Shown: piece after piece, positions 21,593-32,569 of the stretch
Numbering within the stretch: the first letter of the stretch is position 1
How the letters are laid out: every line of letters starts with the position of its first letter
Assembly (NCBI GenBank): GCA_964007475.1
Contig: OZ023273.1
Span: 76,731,737-76,795,736 of the forward strand
From: Hybos culiciformis
Taxonomy: Eukaryota > Arthropoda > Insecta > Diptera > Hybotidae
Direction: 5' to 3'
DNA length: 64,000 nucleotides
Translations under genes and position numbers: made by a program
The notes under the pieces: model-generated
The model's database searches: none
What the model was told of the DNA's origin: nothing
The model's input: only the letters and a program-made list of their open reading frames with translations

Positions 21593-21863
21593 TAATAATA
21601 ATAAACATTTCATTCACAACTATAAATTTCCCAATTTTCAATAAAATGAACCCTTTTTTTCAACCTTTTGATGAAAACACACACCACAAAGTGAAAATTT
21701 TATTATATTTTTAGAATAATAACCCGCAATTTCAAGAATATGTTCAAACTTAAAATGATCATAACGTCACATTTGAATAATATTTATGCTTAATAATAAA
21801 TACTAATGTAAAATATTAATTTTTTTCTTTACTTTTCGTATCACATCATGATTTATAAAAATA

Positions 21864-22062
21864 GGGTTTCCTACATTGAACTTTTTAGGTAACGCATCTT
21901 CTGTATTTTTAATATAAACTTATACTAAGGTGGATTTTGTTTTACAAATATTTTTTTTCGTTGGAACGTATCTATTAATCTATTTTCAATATACACTAAT
22001 ATAAGATTCGATATACGTCCAATGTCTTAGAACGCATCATGTTCGTAAAACGGGGGATTCCG
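21864..22062. mobile_element. Degenerate pogo/mariner-like MITE
   Basis: The left end GGGTTTCCTACATTGAAC is followed by GGTAACGCATC. The right end GAACGCATCATGTTCG continues to CGGGGGATTCCG. They are imperfect inverses with TA at both flanks. The right end shares GAACGCATCATG with the Tigger-like MITE at 11106-11655. Confidence 0.4.
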
Positions 22063-22064
22063 TA

Positions 22065-23585
22065 TATAATAATTTTGAAACTTATGTACTTAATAAGAAT
22101 TTAATATTAATTAAATAACCAATATAGTTATATTGATTGATGAAAAAAAAATTAATTAATCGTGAATGACGAAAAATTAAGATGGTGTGGTTTGTCTTAA
22201 CCAACATTTTTAAATTATATATTTTATACTCTGATTTTTTTTTAAGTAAAATAATTAAAATAAAACCCATCAAAGTCCGAGAGCTAGTGTCAGAAAAAAT
22301 TTGTAATGTTAGCAAAGGGACCAAATGTGCTTTAATTGGTTATAGATTCAGTATTCTTCTTCAGTGCGACACTTTGCCATCGCCTATGGCATCAACACAT
22401 TCACACATACACTTTAATCTTATCACCGGGTCCACAAATTTAGAAAGTCATAATTGACCAACTTCCCCGTATAATTTTGCACTTCGCTTTCTCGTCGATA
22501 ACAATGCACTCATTTCAAATTTTATTTCCATTCTTCAGAAAAATTGGCTTTAACCTTCCGTTCTAAAAATTTTTTCGATATAGTTGTAAGCGGGATGAAT
22601 GTTTATAAACACAACCACTGTTTAGAAACTAAGCAAATGCTTACCTATGCTATTATGTTTAAACTTTTTCATTGTCAGTATTTTGTTTGTTTTGTGTGAA
22701 AAAATTTATAGCTCACGAGCAAATAATACTTCGTTTGATTTAAATTGATTAGTTTAAAAGAATATGTTGCTTGAAATAGTTTAATAGGAGGGTTCTTTTA
22801 AAGTTCATTTCGTTCTCTGAATTCAGAAACAAAATTCGAAGAAAAAAAATATATATATATTTTTGCTACTGTTATCTGAATTTTTTTTCAATACTGGGAT
22901 TCGTGATTGAAAATTCATACAATTGTTCGTGAACTGGGATGTTATTTTAATTTCACAAAAATATTAGAAAAAACAACCAATTTACTTTTCTTTTTTTTTT
23001 AATATACATAATTCATTATAAATTTGAAAAAAGAAGAAACAAATAATTTCATATTGATTTTATTGTTTTAATTTTAATTGAATTAATTCACAATTAACAA
23101 TAAATATAATTAACAATAAATAAAAAATTGCTATTTCCCTTTTGAACGTACTAAATTACTTAGAGAAAGTACTCAATCGAACACTTATATAATATATTCA
23201 CAGACATTTGGTAGTACATTATGTGTAATTTCGGCTATTGATTTATAATATTTTTAAATATTTTTTTTTTAACTGAAATGGTGACATCAACTGAACAATA
23301 AAAAAAACAACGAAAGTATACACAAGTAGTACGCATATACCTACACAAGTACTTAGTAATTTTTTGAACAAAATTTATTTATTTAAGTATTTCATTGCTG
23401 CTGTAGAAACAGTTTACGAAAGAAAACAATGATGCATTACTTTAATAGTAATTGATATTGATACTAAAATTTATTATCAGCTTAATATGTGGTTAAAAAA
23501 GAATATTTTTGTGGCACAAAAAATCAACATAAAATAGATTAATAGAGCCGAATCTTGTTTTGTTTATTCTAAATTTGGAATAACT
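22065..23585. other. AT-rich DNA without a supported gene
   Basis: A 91-residue frame at 22182-22457 shows no domain I recognise. Nearby 22330-22560 is less AT-rich and could be old coding or element sequence, but nothing can be named. Confidence 0.4.
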
Positions 23586-24190
23586 AATGTTGGCTCTATT
23601 ATAGACAGTGGTATAGATATAATGAATTTAAAAGAAAAACTTCACATCCAAGTAGCATCAAGTTTTTAATTGATTAAACTTTTAAAAAAGATTCATTATT
23701 TAAAAAGCCGTTAGTAGAAGAAATAGTATTTTCTGGCCGAGAATACGATACAAAGTGCATCCTGAAATAGCGCCGCCTGACAAAGTGCCGCCTGAGAAAC
23801 TGAAATAGCGCCGCCACATTTTCGGTATGAAACTAAAACTGAAATAGTGCCGCTCAATTCGATTTCATATAAAACTGAAATAGCGCCGCCGATATAAGTT
23901 TTCTAAATTGGCGCCACCGATTTCATTTTTCTGAATTGGCGGCACTAATTCAAAATTTTATGAATTAGCACCGCTACAAAAATCTCGGACGATCCGGAAA
24001 GGGTGAAAAAATTGTTATAGCTGTTGTGCATAATGGGTGACTGCTACCGCGTCCCACTCGCTTCGCGTGAAGCGCGCCAAGAAAAAAAAATTTGCCCTAG
24101 GGGTTCCCCGAAATGCTTTTTCTAAATAGGTCAAATTGGGTCCGCGCAATAACTCATCGGTGATTTTGGATAAGCTATATCCATTTTAAC

Positions 24191-25119
24191 TAGTGATTGT
24201 GCTCGAGAATCCGGTCTCAAGATTCCCGAGATTTACAAGAAAATTAGATTCCCGATTCTCGAGAATTTTAGTTCTTTATATTTCGGTATTCCCGATTCCC
24301 GAGCAAAATTATTAGTCAACTCGGGATTTCGAAATTGTAATACAAACACTATAATTTTATGAATATAATTAAAGTTTAAATGATATAATTATATAATATA
24401 CACTGAGAATAAAAACTATAGTAATATTATACAAGTTGGCTTGGGAGAAAAAAAATTGTACTAAATTCCAAAATCATAGTTTTTTATACAAGTTATTGGT
24501 AATATTATACATTGTTTTAAAATGAAAACTTTGATAAATCATCAAAAAAAAAATTAGATGATTTATACAAGTGGAGCAACTGTTAAATTATCCAAATGCT
24601 TGTATAAATTACTAAAACAATGTATTTTTGTATCAAAACTTCGACAAATCATCTAAAACAAGAATCACACATGGCCATGTATGAATTATCTAAGCCACTT
24701 CGATAAATTAACATATTAAAAAGTATATTTACAAAACTAAGTTGATTTAACAAAGCTTAACTTTGTTAAAACAACTAAATTAACTTAGTTATTTTATACA
24801 AGTACTTGGTAGGCTGAAAACTGCCGAAGCCTTGTGTATTTTATACTAGGTTTTTGTGTAATTCTACTATAGTTTTATTCTCGGTGTATGTGTTCAAAAA
24901 ACCAATATTTTCTGTTTATATTTGCTTAATTTATTTTGCCTCATTTAATTTTGTTTTTGTTATAAACAGGTATTTTTTTAACTAGACTATTTTCTTAAAA
25001 TCTCGAGATTCTCGAGAATTGCTGGAAAGAAATCTTTAATCTCGAGAAATGAATTTTTTGGAGATTGGGGAATTCCCGAATCTCGAGAATTTAAAAAGTT
25101 CGGGAAAACACAATCACTA
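24191..25119. mobile_element. hAT MITE with TAGTGATTGTG ends
   Basis: The left end TAGTGATTGTGCTCGAG and right end CACAATCACTA are inverse. Perfect 8-bp duplications ATTTTAAC lie at 24183-24190 and 25120-25127. Sub-terminal ATTCTCGAGAATT-type motifs repeat through both halves. It lies inside the family B foldback and is itself interrupted by a TA-flanked MITE. Confidence 0.9.
24401..24886. mobile_element. TA-target MITE with CACYGAGAATAAAA ends
   Basis: CACTGAGAATAAAAACTATA at the left and TATAGTTTTATTCTCGGTG at the right are near-perfect inverses, flanked by TA (24399-24400, 24887-24888). It is 486 bp and non-coding, consistent with a Tc1/mariner-type MITE. Internally, tracts such as TTATACAAGT recur. 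It is the innermost and therefore youngest layer of the nest. Confidence 0.82.
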
Positions 25120-26083
25120 ATTTTAACTCATCCGAAAATTGGCCGATGATTTATATCATTTGGAATGGTATAACTCATCCACCTCAATGCTTATTTGTGA
25201 TTTATGACAAACACTTGGGTATTTACTCATTGGCCGATAAGATAATATCTTACGGCGCTTGCACGAATTCCGGTAAATGTGACTTTACTTTTGGTAAATG
25301 TTAATATTACAGTTCATTTACCGGCCCGATTGGCCCCATTTTTGCTTAGGACGTAGAGGGTTTACCCCTTTTCCAAATAGGCCGGTGCGGGGTGCCGGGC
25401 GGCCAACTGGCTGGCGCCGCAAGTCCCATTAACCAACCACCAGTTCGCCCGCCCGCAGCCCTCACCCTCCCCCCTTCACTCGTTCTGGGACATTCCCTCT
25501 ACTGCTAACACAAAAATGATCCCAATCATCGGCCAAAGAGTAAGTACCGTAGTGTTTGTCAAAACGGGTGAAAAAAAAAATGGCCGTACAAAATGTATGG
25601 AAAAGTTGTTGTGCATAATGGGTGACTGCTACCGCGTCCCATTCGCTTCGCGCAAAGATGATTTTTGCTGGCGGCACTATTTCAGTTCGAAGTGAAATAG
25701 TGCCGCTCAATCCTGTTTTTATATAAAACGGAAATAGCGCCGCCAATATCAGTTTTCTGAATTGGCGGCACAATTTCAGTTGAAACTGAATTAATGCCGC
25801 CAATGAAATATCGCCGCGATTTACGAGTAGCGGCACTATTTCAGTATAAATTCAATTAAAAATAAATGAGCGGCACTATTTTAATTTCAACTGAATTAGT
25901 GCCGCCCCCCTTGGCGGCGCTATTTCAGTTTCTCGGGCGGCGCTATTACATGGAGAAAGTAGTACGATACAAGTAGCTGATGTTAAGTTTAAGATTATTG
26001 GCAATTTTATTTGCCGTATTAAGCTGTGTGTTACTGAGGCTCTAACAGTCAAAAATGAAATATTATTGCTCACTATGACATAA

Positions 26084-29000
26084 CGTCGAGTTAAAATTAA
26101 AACATTAAGTTAGGTATTGATTTATTTTTATATAGGATGATAGCAACTTAACATTTACCTAATATCATGTATTTAATTACAAAATTTGTTGGAACGTAGT
26201 TCCTTATCAGACGCTCTTGTGTTAAAATTTGCTGGAAATTTTGACAGAATATGTCAAAAAAAAAACATGATAGTTTACATAAAAAAAATAAAAACAGCTG
26301 AAAGGGAATGTGTGTACGCTGGTGTATTTTTTATTGCTTCCGCTTTTTGTTGACTTGTCGCTTAGTGCAAAACAGTGGTTGACTTTATTATGGTACAATG
26401 GAAATTTATTAAAATGCATAAAGATTGATTGGACATATTCGCTCATACGAATGAAATAAGAACTAACTTAGAAACTTTATTTTTTAATACAAAAAAAAAA
26501 CTAACTAAAGGCTTTCCAAACTTATTTTCTTATAATCTTATGATACATTAAAGAAATCCGTTCGTGCTGTTAAAAAAATTTAGGTATTAAAATATTTTTT
26601 AGATATTTTAATAATTAATGGAAATAAAACAAAAAGAATAGTACCTACACATCCAATGAAATTTATAAAATAAAAATCAAAAATTCTATCAAAGTTATCT
26701 ATCAATATTATCTGTACAAAATAATTCCGACGTTTCACATCTATCAGACGTCCCGCGACGGTTATTGTGTTTTTTATTGAACTTTGTATGAAAATTTAAA
26801 AACTTAAATTTTATTTGATTTTATAAAATATTAATAAAATATTTTTTATTATTAACTTATTTATATTTTATAGTTCAAATTAAATTTAGATTTTCATATT
26901 AATTTCAATGTAAATAAAAATGTTGTATAATTTTTGTTTAATTTTTTAAATCTCAATCAGTATTAAACTAAAATTTTTTCGATTATGGATATTTTAATTT
27001 AGTCTATTCTATTACAAATCTTATATTTTTAGGTGCCAATGATGCAATTATTCAATTTTGATTAATTGGAAATAAAAACTCAATTTGAATTGATTGAAAA
27101 TGAAAATTACTTATGTATACCCAAAAGATCTACGTTCCAATCGGGTGTCCCATGACAGATCTCGTGTTTTTTTATATATTTACGTCTATGTACTGAAACT
27201 ACATTTATTGGCGATGATCTGAATTAGACTGTTTTGTAACAATTCTTGTAATGTGCATATTTTTAATATGTTTAATTAAGTAGAAAAATTTCAAATAAAA
27301 TTTTATATCAAACAAATAAAGAGATTTTTTTTTCAGATTTAGTATCTTAAAAAAAATTCAGTATCAAAATATCATATTATCAAATTTAGTATCAAATTTA
27401 AAAATTTTTATATGAAAGTTTAGAATAAAAATTTCATATGAAAGTTTGATTTAATTCAATTGATATGAAATTTGAGATTACGTTTTTTAACAATAACAAA
27501 ATTTGTATTGTTTGATTTTATGGAGGCTTTGATAAAGATTTCCTCAGGTTCTTTTCGCTGATGTTTTCTTATTGATGTATTGTTACAAGTGAGAAAATTT
27601 TTAGTTCAGAAAACTTATGGAAAAAAAAAGAAGTAAAATATCGATATCTTCGCCCTGCTTGATTGATAAAATGCGAACTTTGAATTAACTTATTAAATGT
27701 ATATTGAGATTTTATTATCATTATTAAAAATACAAATTGGCATAATAACAGCTTCAGAGTTTTAATAAAAGAATAATTTTATTTCATTATTATTATTAGG
27801 TATATAAAATATATATTATTAGGTATATAAAATATATAATGTGTGATATGTATATTATGTTTCTTAAATTAATGTTAGCTAATGTCAATTATATCTTGAG
27901 TTGATCAAAAAAAAAATGCTTGCAACGCATAAAACTAAATTTATACGAAATTTTTATCACACTAAAAGTATTTTTAACAATAATACTAGTGTCGTGTTTA
28001 ATTTTTTTTAAATTAATAGATAAAGTTATAAGCTGAATGAGAAACCGCTAATTTTGTTAGTTTTTAACGGCTTATGTTTTTTTTTTTAAATACAAATTAA
28101 AAAAATTATTTAACTTATTTTGTCAAAATTTTGCCGAACTGATAACCTTTTTTTAAAAAAAAAAATCAACAACCTATCGCATTTTGAAAAAATTTAATCT
28201 AGTTAGTATGCATTCTATTTATTTCTCATCACACTTTCTATGAATTCGCTGGCGTTCTTAATACTACTGTCTACGATGTCTTTCATTACAAATTCTAATT
28301 AAACAAAATCTAATGAAAATACTTTCATTGAAGTTTAGATAATGTAGATGTAGATAATGTAGATGTAGATTCTTTATTCATGTCATTTTATTTTTTCTGT
28401 TTATAAAATCAACGATGTAAAAAAAAATTATTCTCCTACCTTGTTTATTAATAATTCGAAATTTCCAGTGGTGCGTTTTGATAAAATAAGAATTGGAATT
28501 TTGCTTCATTTTTTTCCGTGGTCCTAACTAAAAAAAAATTAAATTAAGATAAGCGGAAAAACCGCGGTTTCTAAATCTTGTGAAACCGAACTCCGCGATT
28601 TCGAGAAATGCGGTTTTTCAGAAACCTTAATTATTATGCATGCATAAATATATAATCCATATACGTAAATACATTGTTTCTATTTATCTATAAATTTCTA
28701 TAATAATGTATATAAATTTTCAAATTTTTATTAATATTTCCGAAAATAGGTTAGGTTAGTGAAAATTTATTAAGTCAAATGGGATGATTAATCAAGATTT
28801 TATTTCCCCCTGAATATGTATATTTCAAATTTTTTTTTTTTTTTATTTTTTCTGACATAATTTCAAGGTATATGATATTAAAAAAAAAAATACCACTTCG
28901 CATCTATACTGATTGCTGAACAAATAAAATACATTTGTCATCATAATAATAAAATAGTTACAATTATAATTTTAATTTAAAGAATTTTAATAATATTTCT

Positions 29001-29214
29001 TTAATTTGACCAAAAACTGTGTTAAAAAATTAAGAATTAGGTATACCCACAACATACACATTATGTATATATACACATTGTATATTATAAAATATAAATA
29101 TAAAGAAAAATTTTATATTAAAAACATCGAAAATAAATTATAATAATATGTTTATTATTAAGAAAAAGCTTTTTATTTATTTTTTTTTTTGAGTAGTACA
29201 GTTCTTCCTACACG
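26084..29214. other. AT-rich DNA, no gene seen
   Basis: About 3.1 kb of AT-rich sequence. TTGGAACGTAG (26190) and CTACGTTCCAA (27131) are inverse and could be ends of a decayed element of about 950 bp, without a TSD that I can show. GGAAAAACCGCGGTTTCT with an inverse-like CGGTTTTTC forms a small fold at 28553-28618. The 23-bp unit ATTATTAGGTATATAAAATA with three more bases is doubled at about 27791-27840. Confidence 0.45.
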
Positions 29215-29414
29215 NNNNNNNNNNNNNNNNNNNNNNNNNNNNNNNNNNNNNNNNNNNNNNNNNNNNNNNNNNNNNNNNNNNNNNNNNNNNNNNNNNNNNN
29301 NNNNNNNNNNNNNNNNNNNNNNNNNNNNNNNNNNNNNNNNNNNNNNNNNNNNNNNNNNNNNNNNNNNNNNNNNNNNNNNNNNNNNNNNNNNNNNNNNNNN
29401 NNNNNNNNNNNNNN
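29215..29414. other. Assembly gap of 200 N
   Basis: Exactly 200 unknown bases. A round number usually marks a scaffold gap of estimated or unknown size. The frame running across it is an artefact. Confidence 0.99.
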
Positions 29415-29979
29415 ACAGAATATTAAGATACTATAAATAAATGCATCTTATTTTTAATTAACGCATAAACTTAAATTTTGTTTTTTTTTATTCTGGTAAT
29501 TGCAACAATTTTTTAGTGTAATTCTTATGTACATATGATGTCACCAATTGAGTAAATTTATATATATTTAAAGAAAAACAAAAAACAAAAAAAAGTTAAA
29601 GTTTAATTTTTATTTTTTTTTTTACTTTCAACCAAGGTTTTTAACTACTGTACATAAATACATATATAATGTATACATTATAATTTATATAAATATTATT
29701 ATAGTTTTATTTGATTTTATTATTTTGTTGATTGAGAAAAGAAGAAAATATTAAGGTCACACCTACGTGATGCATTCACTTATTATTATTATATCATATG
29801 ATGGACTTGTCATTACAAAAAATTATGATATAATTTTTTTTGCTCCTTTAAGAAAAAAATAAGTATGCTTACTTAGTTACCTATAAATTTTGTTATTAGA
29901 TTTTGACACTTCTTGTTATTATTCAACTTACAATATTACAATTTTTAATATTATAATTATTATTAGAAGTAAACCTTTT
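29415..29979. other. AT-rich DNA, nothing recognised
   Basis: Homopolymer-rich sequence with no feature that I can support. Confidence 0.45.
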
Positions 29980-30374
29980 GGGAGTGATAAGAAAACTCGA
30001 AAAAAAAATATATCGAATAAAAAAACCTCGAAAAAAAAAACCTCGAAAAAAAAAACCTCGAAGGAAATAAAAAAAACTCGAAAAAAACCTCGAAAAGCCA
30101 GGGAGCCGTAAAACTGAAGTTTTTAAGGTAGAGTTATGTAAAAAAATCAATTTTATGATTTAAATATTTATTTTACAAACGGCACAACATAAAAATTTCT
30201 TCTGTTCCAAAAAAAATTATATTTTTATTCAAATTTAATGGAAAATTAACAAAAAAGAAATAAAAGATTAATATTATAGGCAATGCCGTGCAAAAAATTT
30301 AAATGAGAACGATCTTCTCTCTCTTCAAAAATTTGTAAAAGACGTTTCTCCTTTTTAATGTATTGTAGTCGAAT

Positions 30375-31190
30375 TTTCGAGCTTTGTCCGCATCCAGCAT
30401 CAACAACTTAACAATTTAACCATCACCTGCTCTTTTCCGAGCAACGTTATGAGTCTGTATACCCCCAGGTGTGGCTTGCCAGCAATGTTCCCTCCAATTT
30501 TTTTAAAAGCTGGGCAAAAATGAACTTGCTTGAGCGCATTATTTCTAATTTATTCTTATTGCGCCCAAAATGTTACAAAAAATTAGTCACAAAAATTTAA
30601 TTTTTTAGTAATAAAAAATAATAGAAACCAAAGTAGGTACCAAAACATACCAAAATTTGTATTATAAAAACAAATATATATAAATATATAACAAGTGTTA
30701 CTTTATAGTTATAAATAATAATATTATAAAATAATAAAAACAATAACAAAAACAATATCTTATTTTAAATTTAAATATTCACGACGATTTATTTGTTTTT
30801 TCCAATATAAATAAATTTCATTTAAATCGATATTAGCTCCATCTAAAATATTTGATTTAATTCGCCTGAATAAAACGAGAAAAAATTTAAGATTGATTAA
30901 TGAAAATTTAAAATTTTACTTGTGAAGTTTTAAATTTTTTTAACAAAATAACTTTATTATTGCGTTAAATTTTGTCTGCGCGCAAAATAAATGATCTGCG
31001 CGCAAGTAAAAAAAAGGTACGCTAGCGCGCACGCGCGCAGCTTAGAGGGAACATTGCTTGCCAGCTAAAGTTTTAAGTCGCCGGTGCCATGCTTCTACGC
31101 TATTTTGCGTCCAAATTATGCAAATTATGCTGAAGCAGGTCTGTTACACACCAAAAATTAGGGGGATACGGCGGGTTTTTTATTTTGAAA
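30375..31190 (-). pseudogene. Mutator-type transposase C-terminal remnant
   Basis: With the hAT MITE at 30483-31056 and one TSD copy removed, the minus strand reads IIWTQNSVEAWHRRLK, then TLAGKPHLGVYRLITLLGKEQ, before a stop. The pattern NNSVEGWHR..L......HP.....I..L..EQ is a recurrent C-terminal block of insect transposases that I associate with Mutator-like elements. An upstream stop lies near the ATT-rich segment at 31150, so only this block survives. Its position between the arms of a 9-bp-TSD foldback suggests that it is a remnant of the enzyme mobilising such elements. Confidence 0.55.
30483..31056. mobile_element. hAT MITE with CAATGTTCCCTC ends
   Basis: CAATGTTCCCTCCAA at the left and GAGGGAACATTG at the right are inverse. 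Perfect 8-bp duplications CTTGCCAG lie at 30475-30482 and 31057-31064. GCGCGCACGCGCGC near the right end and GAGCGCATTATT near the left add sub-terminal structure. CA(R)TGTTCCCTCTAA-type ends are known from hAT elements. It splits the Mutator-type transposase remnant. Confidence 0.9.
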
Positions 31191-31217
31191 ACATTATGTT
31201 TCCTTTTCTAATTCGAT

Positions 31218-31507
31218 CAGACGCCGACGCCGACAAGAAAATACGGCGTGCGCTGCCCATCGCAACCGATTTTTTTGTCCGCCGTCGCAAAACGTTTTTG
31301 TCGACGTCTCAGGGCGTACGCACTTCGTCGCATTTTATATTTTTTATCGGCGTGCCAAAAAAATTTCTTATATTTTTTCGGTTTTTTAGTTATTTTTTTA
31401 AATTTTTTTTTTTTTGTTTTTTTTTGCACGCCGATGGCGCTGCCCGTCGCTTACTTTTTTTTCTAAGCGCGTCGCCGCAGCCAAAAACTCGTCGGCGTCG
31501 GCGTCTG
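31218..31507. mobile_element. hAT MITE with CAGACGCCGACGCC ends
   Basis: CAGACGCCGACGCCGAC and GTCGGCGTCGGCGTCTG are perfect 17-bp inverses flanked by the 8-bp duplication AATTCGAT (31210-31217, 31508-31515). The inside is unusually rich in CG-containing words (GCGTGCGCTGCCCATCGC and others) around an AT-rich centre. Two frames spanning it (31058-31537 and 31248-31466) are spurious. Confidence 0.9.
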
Positions 31508-31918
31508 AATTCGATTGATAATTTTTTTTTTATATGAAGTTGTTTGGAGGTGGTTTAATAGTAAAAGATAAGCGGCTAAGAAAGAGCTTCGAGGTTTTTT
31601 CAATTCGAGGTTTTTATTTTCGAGGTTTTTTTATCGAGGATTACAATATAATTTTCGAAGTTTTTTTTTCGATGTTTTTTTTTGCGACGTTTTTTTTTTT
31701 CGAAGTTTTTTTTTTCGATTTTTTTTTTTTCGAGGTAGAACCCCAGACCCAAACATTTTTTCTTCCAATAATGAAGAACGACTTGATTTACTTACTATAT
31801 ACATTATACAACTATGTTTACATTTAACAAAGTAAATTAACTTTAATAAGAAAAATTACAATTAGTATAGGTATACTTAATTAAATAAAAAAATATTAAA
31901 AGAACTGACTGGAATTCT

Positions 31919-32392
31919 AACTTCGTGAAAAACTAAGTTTTCGCATGCACCAGAAACCGGCGTCACATTCAGAATTTCATTCATTTGGGACAGAAAACTG
32001 TCTGGACCAGAATTCTGGAACCTGAATTTAACGTCACAAAAAAACCATCTGGAATCATAATTTGAGAATATATTATTGAATTGTTTTCTGGTGCTGGGTC
32101 AGAAGGTGAAGTGTATTTTGGCAGTTGTCAAGTGAATTTCATTTCTTTTTGTTTTGTTCTTGTTTACGGTAGAGCATTGGTTTGACTTTTTTGATTTTTT
32201 CTTACGATTCTGGCTACAAAAATTGAAAAAACAAAGTTTTCGGACGAACAAAAGAAAACTTTCGATGACGTTTCGATGAAAATTTTGATGTTGATTCTGG
32301 TCTATGCCGAAACGCCTGAAAACTGTCTAGACCAGAATTTCTCTTTCTGACGCCGTTTCTGGTGCCTACGAAAACGTAGCTGAAAGAGAGTT
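31919..32392. mobile_element. TIR MITE with TTTTCG...GCACCAGAAAC ends
   Basis: TTTTCGCATGCACCAGAAAC at 31939 and the inverse of TTTTCGTAGGCACCAGAAAC near 32351-32382 pair well. CTGTCTGGACCAGAATT and AACTGTCTAGACCAGAATT are further inward inverse motifs. The extreme ends AACT...AGTT are likely, but no convincing TSD is visible. The superfamily is undetermined. Confidence 0.6.
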
Positions 32393-32569
32393 TATTTTGC
32401 TTAAATAGAACTTACGAAAGGTTTAGCGACTGTTCACAAATTACGTAACGCTGTTTTTGCCGTTTTCTCACCGCCCGCCCCGTCCATAGTAACAGATCGT
32501 AACAAATTCCGAAGACCCTCCCCTCTCAAGAAGAATAACATAACAAAAGTTAAAACATCAAATTTGCAT

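Larger units (their letters stand above)
23753..25962. mobile_element. Foldback Mutator-type element, family B (GAAATAGCGCCGCC)
   Basis: Both arms consist of units with the core TGAAATAGCGCCGCC and its variants, many palindromic about TTTCAGTTGAAA or similar. The left outer unit (TGAAATAGCGCCGCC) and the right outer unit (GGCGGCGCTATTACATGG) are inverse. TACGATACAA occurs at 23743-23752 and 25963-25972: a perfect 10-bp duplication, or 9 bp plus a chance match. The GC-rich part at 25380-25490 resembles the core of family A. TTGTGCATAATGGGTGACTG with what follows is directly repeated at about 24024 and 25612. A hAT MITE interrupts the left half. Confidence 0.8.
23586..26083 (+). pseudogene. Possible retropepsin relic of an LTR retroelement, split by insertion
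   Basis: The left piece encodes NVGSIIDSGIDIMNLKEKL (from 23586), resembling the aspartic-protease motif of retroelement proteases (hydrophobic-IDSG-x-D-hydrophobic). Without the 2.2 kb insertion, the right piece (25973-26083) continues as a frame with VADVKFKIIGNFICRIKLCV, which looks like a later protease strand region, and then stops. A frame change and stop separate the two pieces. No reverse transcriptase follows. The assignment is weak because the fragment is short. Confidence 0.35.
29980..31750 (-). mobile_element. Foldback Mutator-type element with transposase remnant, family E
   Basis: The left arm is a run of CCTCGAAAAAAAAAA-type units (29990-30100). The right arm is the inverse, TTTTTTTCGAGG-type units (31586-31735). 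Outer ends GGGAGTGAT (left) and CCAGACCC (right) are weak inverses. AAACCTTTT (29971-29979) and AAACATTTT (31751-31759) flank them: a 9-bp duplication with one mismatch. Between the arms lies a minus-strand Mutator-type transposase remnant. Two hAT MITEs (30483-31056, 31218-31507) have inserted in it. Confidence 0.68.

Noticed and set aside
22182..22457. 91-residue ORF with an overlapping minus-strand 80-residue ORF
   Set aside because: No domain, signal or start context supports it. Only mildly lower AT content drew attention.
26190..27141. Inverted TTGGAACGTAG / CTACGTTCCAA as a transposon
   Set aside because: Only 11 bp match, the flanks show no duplication, and no internal structure supports it. 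Noted under the AT-rich stretch only.
29189..29440. 83-residue ORF spanning the N gap
   Set aside because: Artefact of translating unknown bases.
31058..31537. 159-residue plus-strand ORF, the longest near 31 kb
   Set aside because: It runs through a Mutator-type remnant on the wrong strand and across a hAT MITE with its duplications. It cannot be an ancestral gene.
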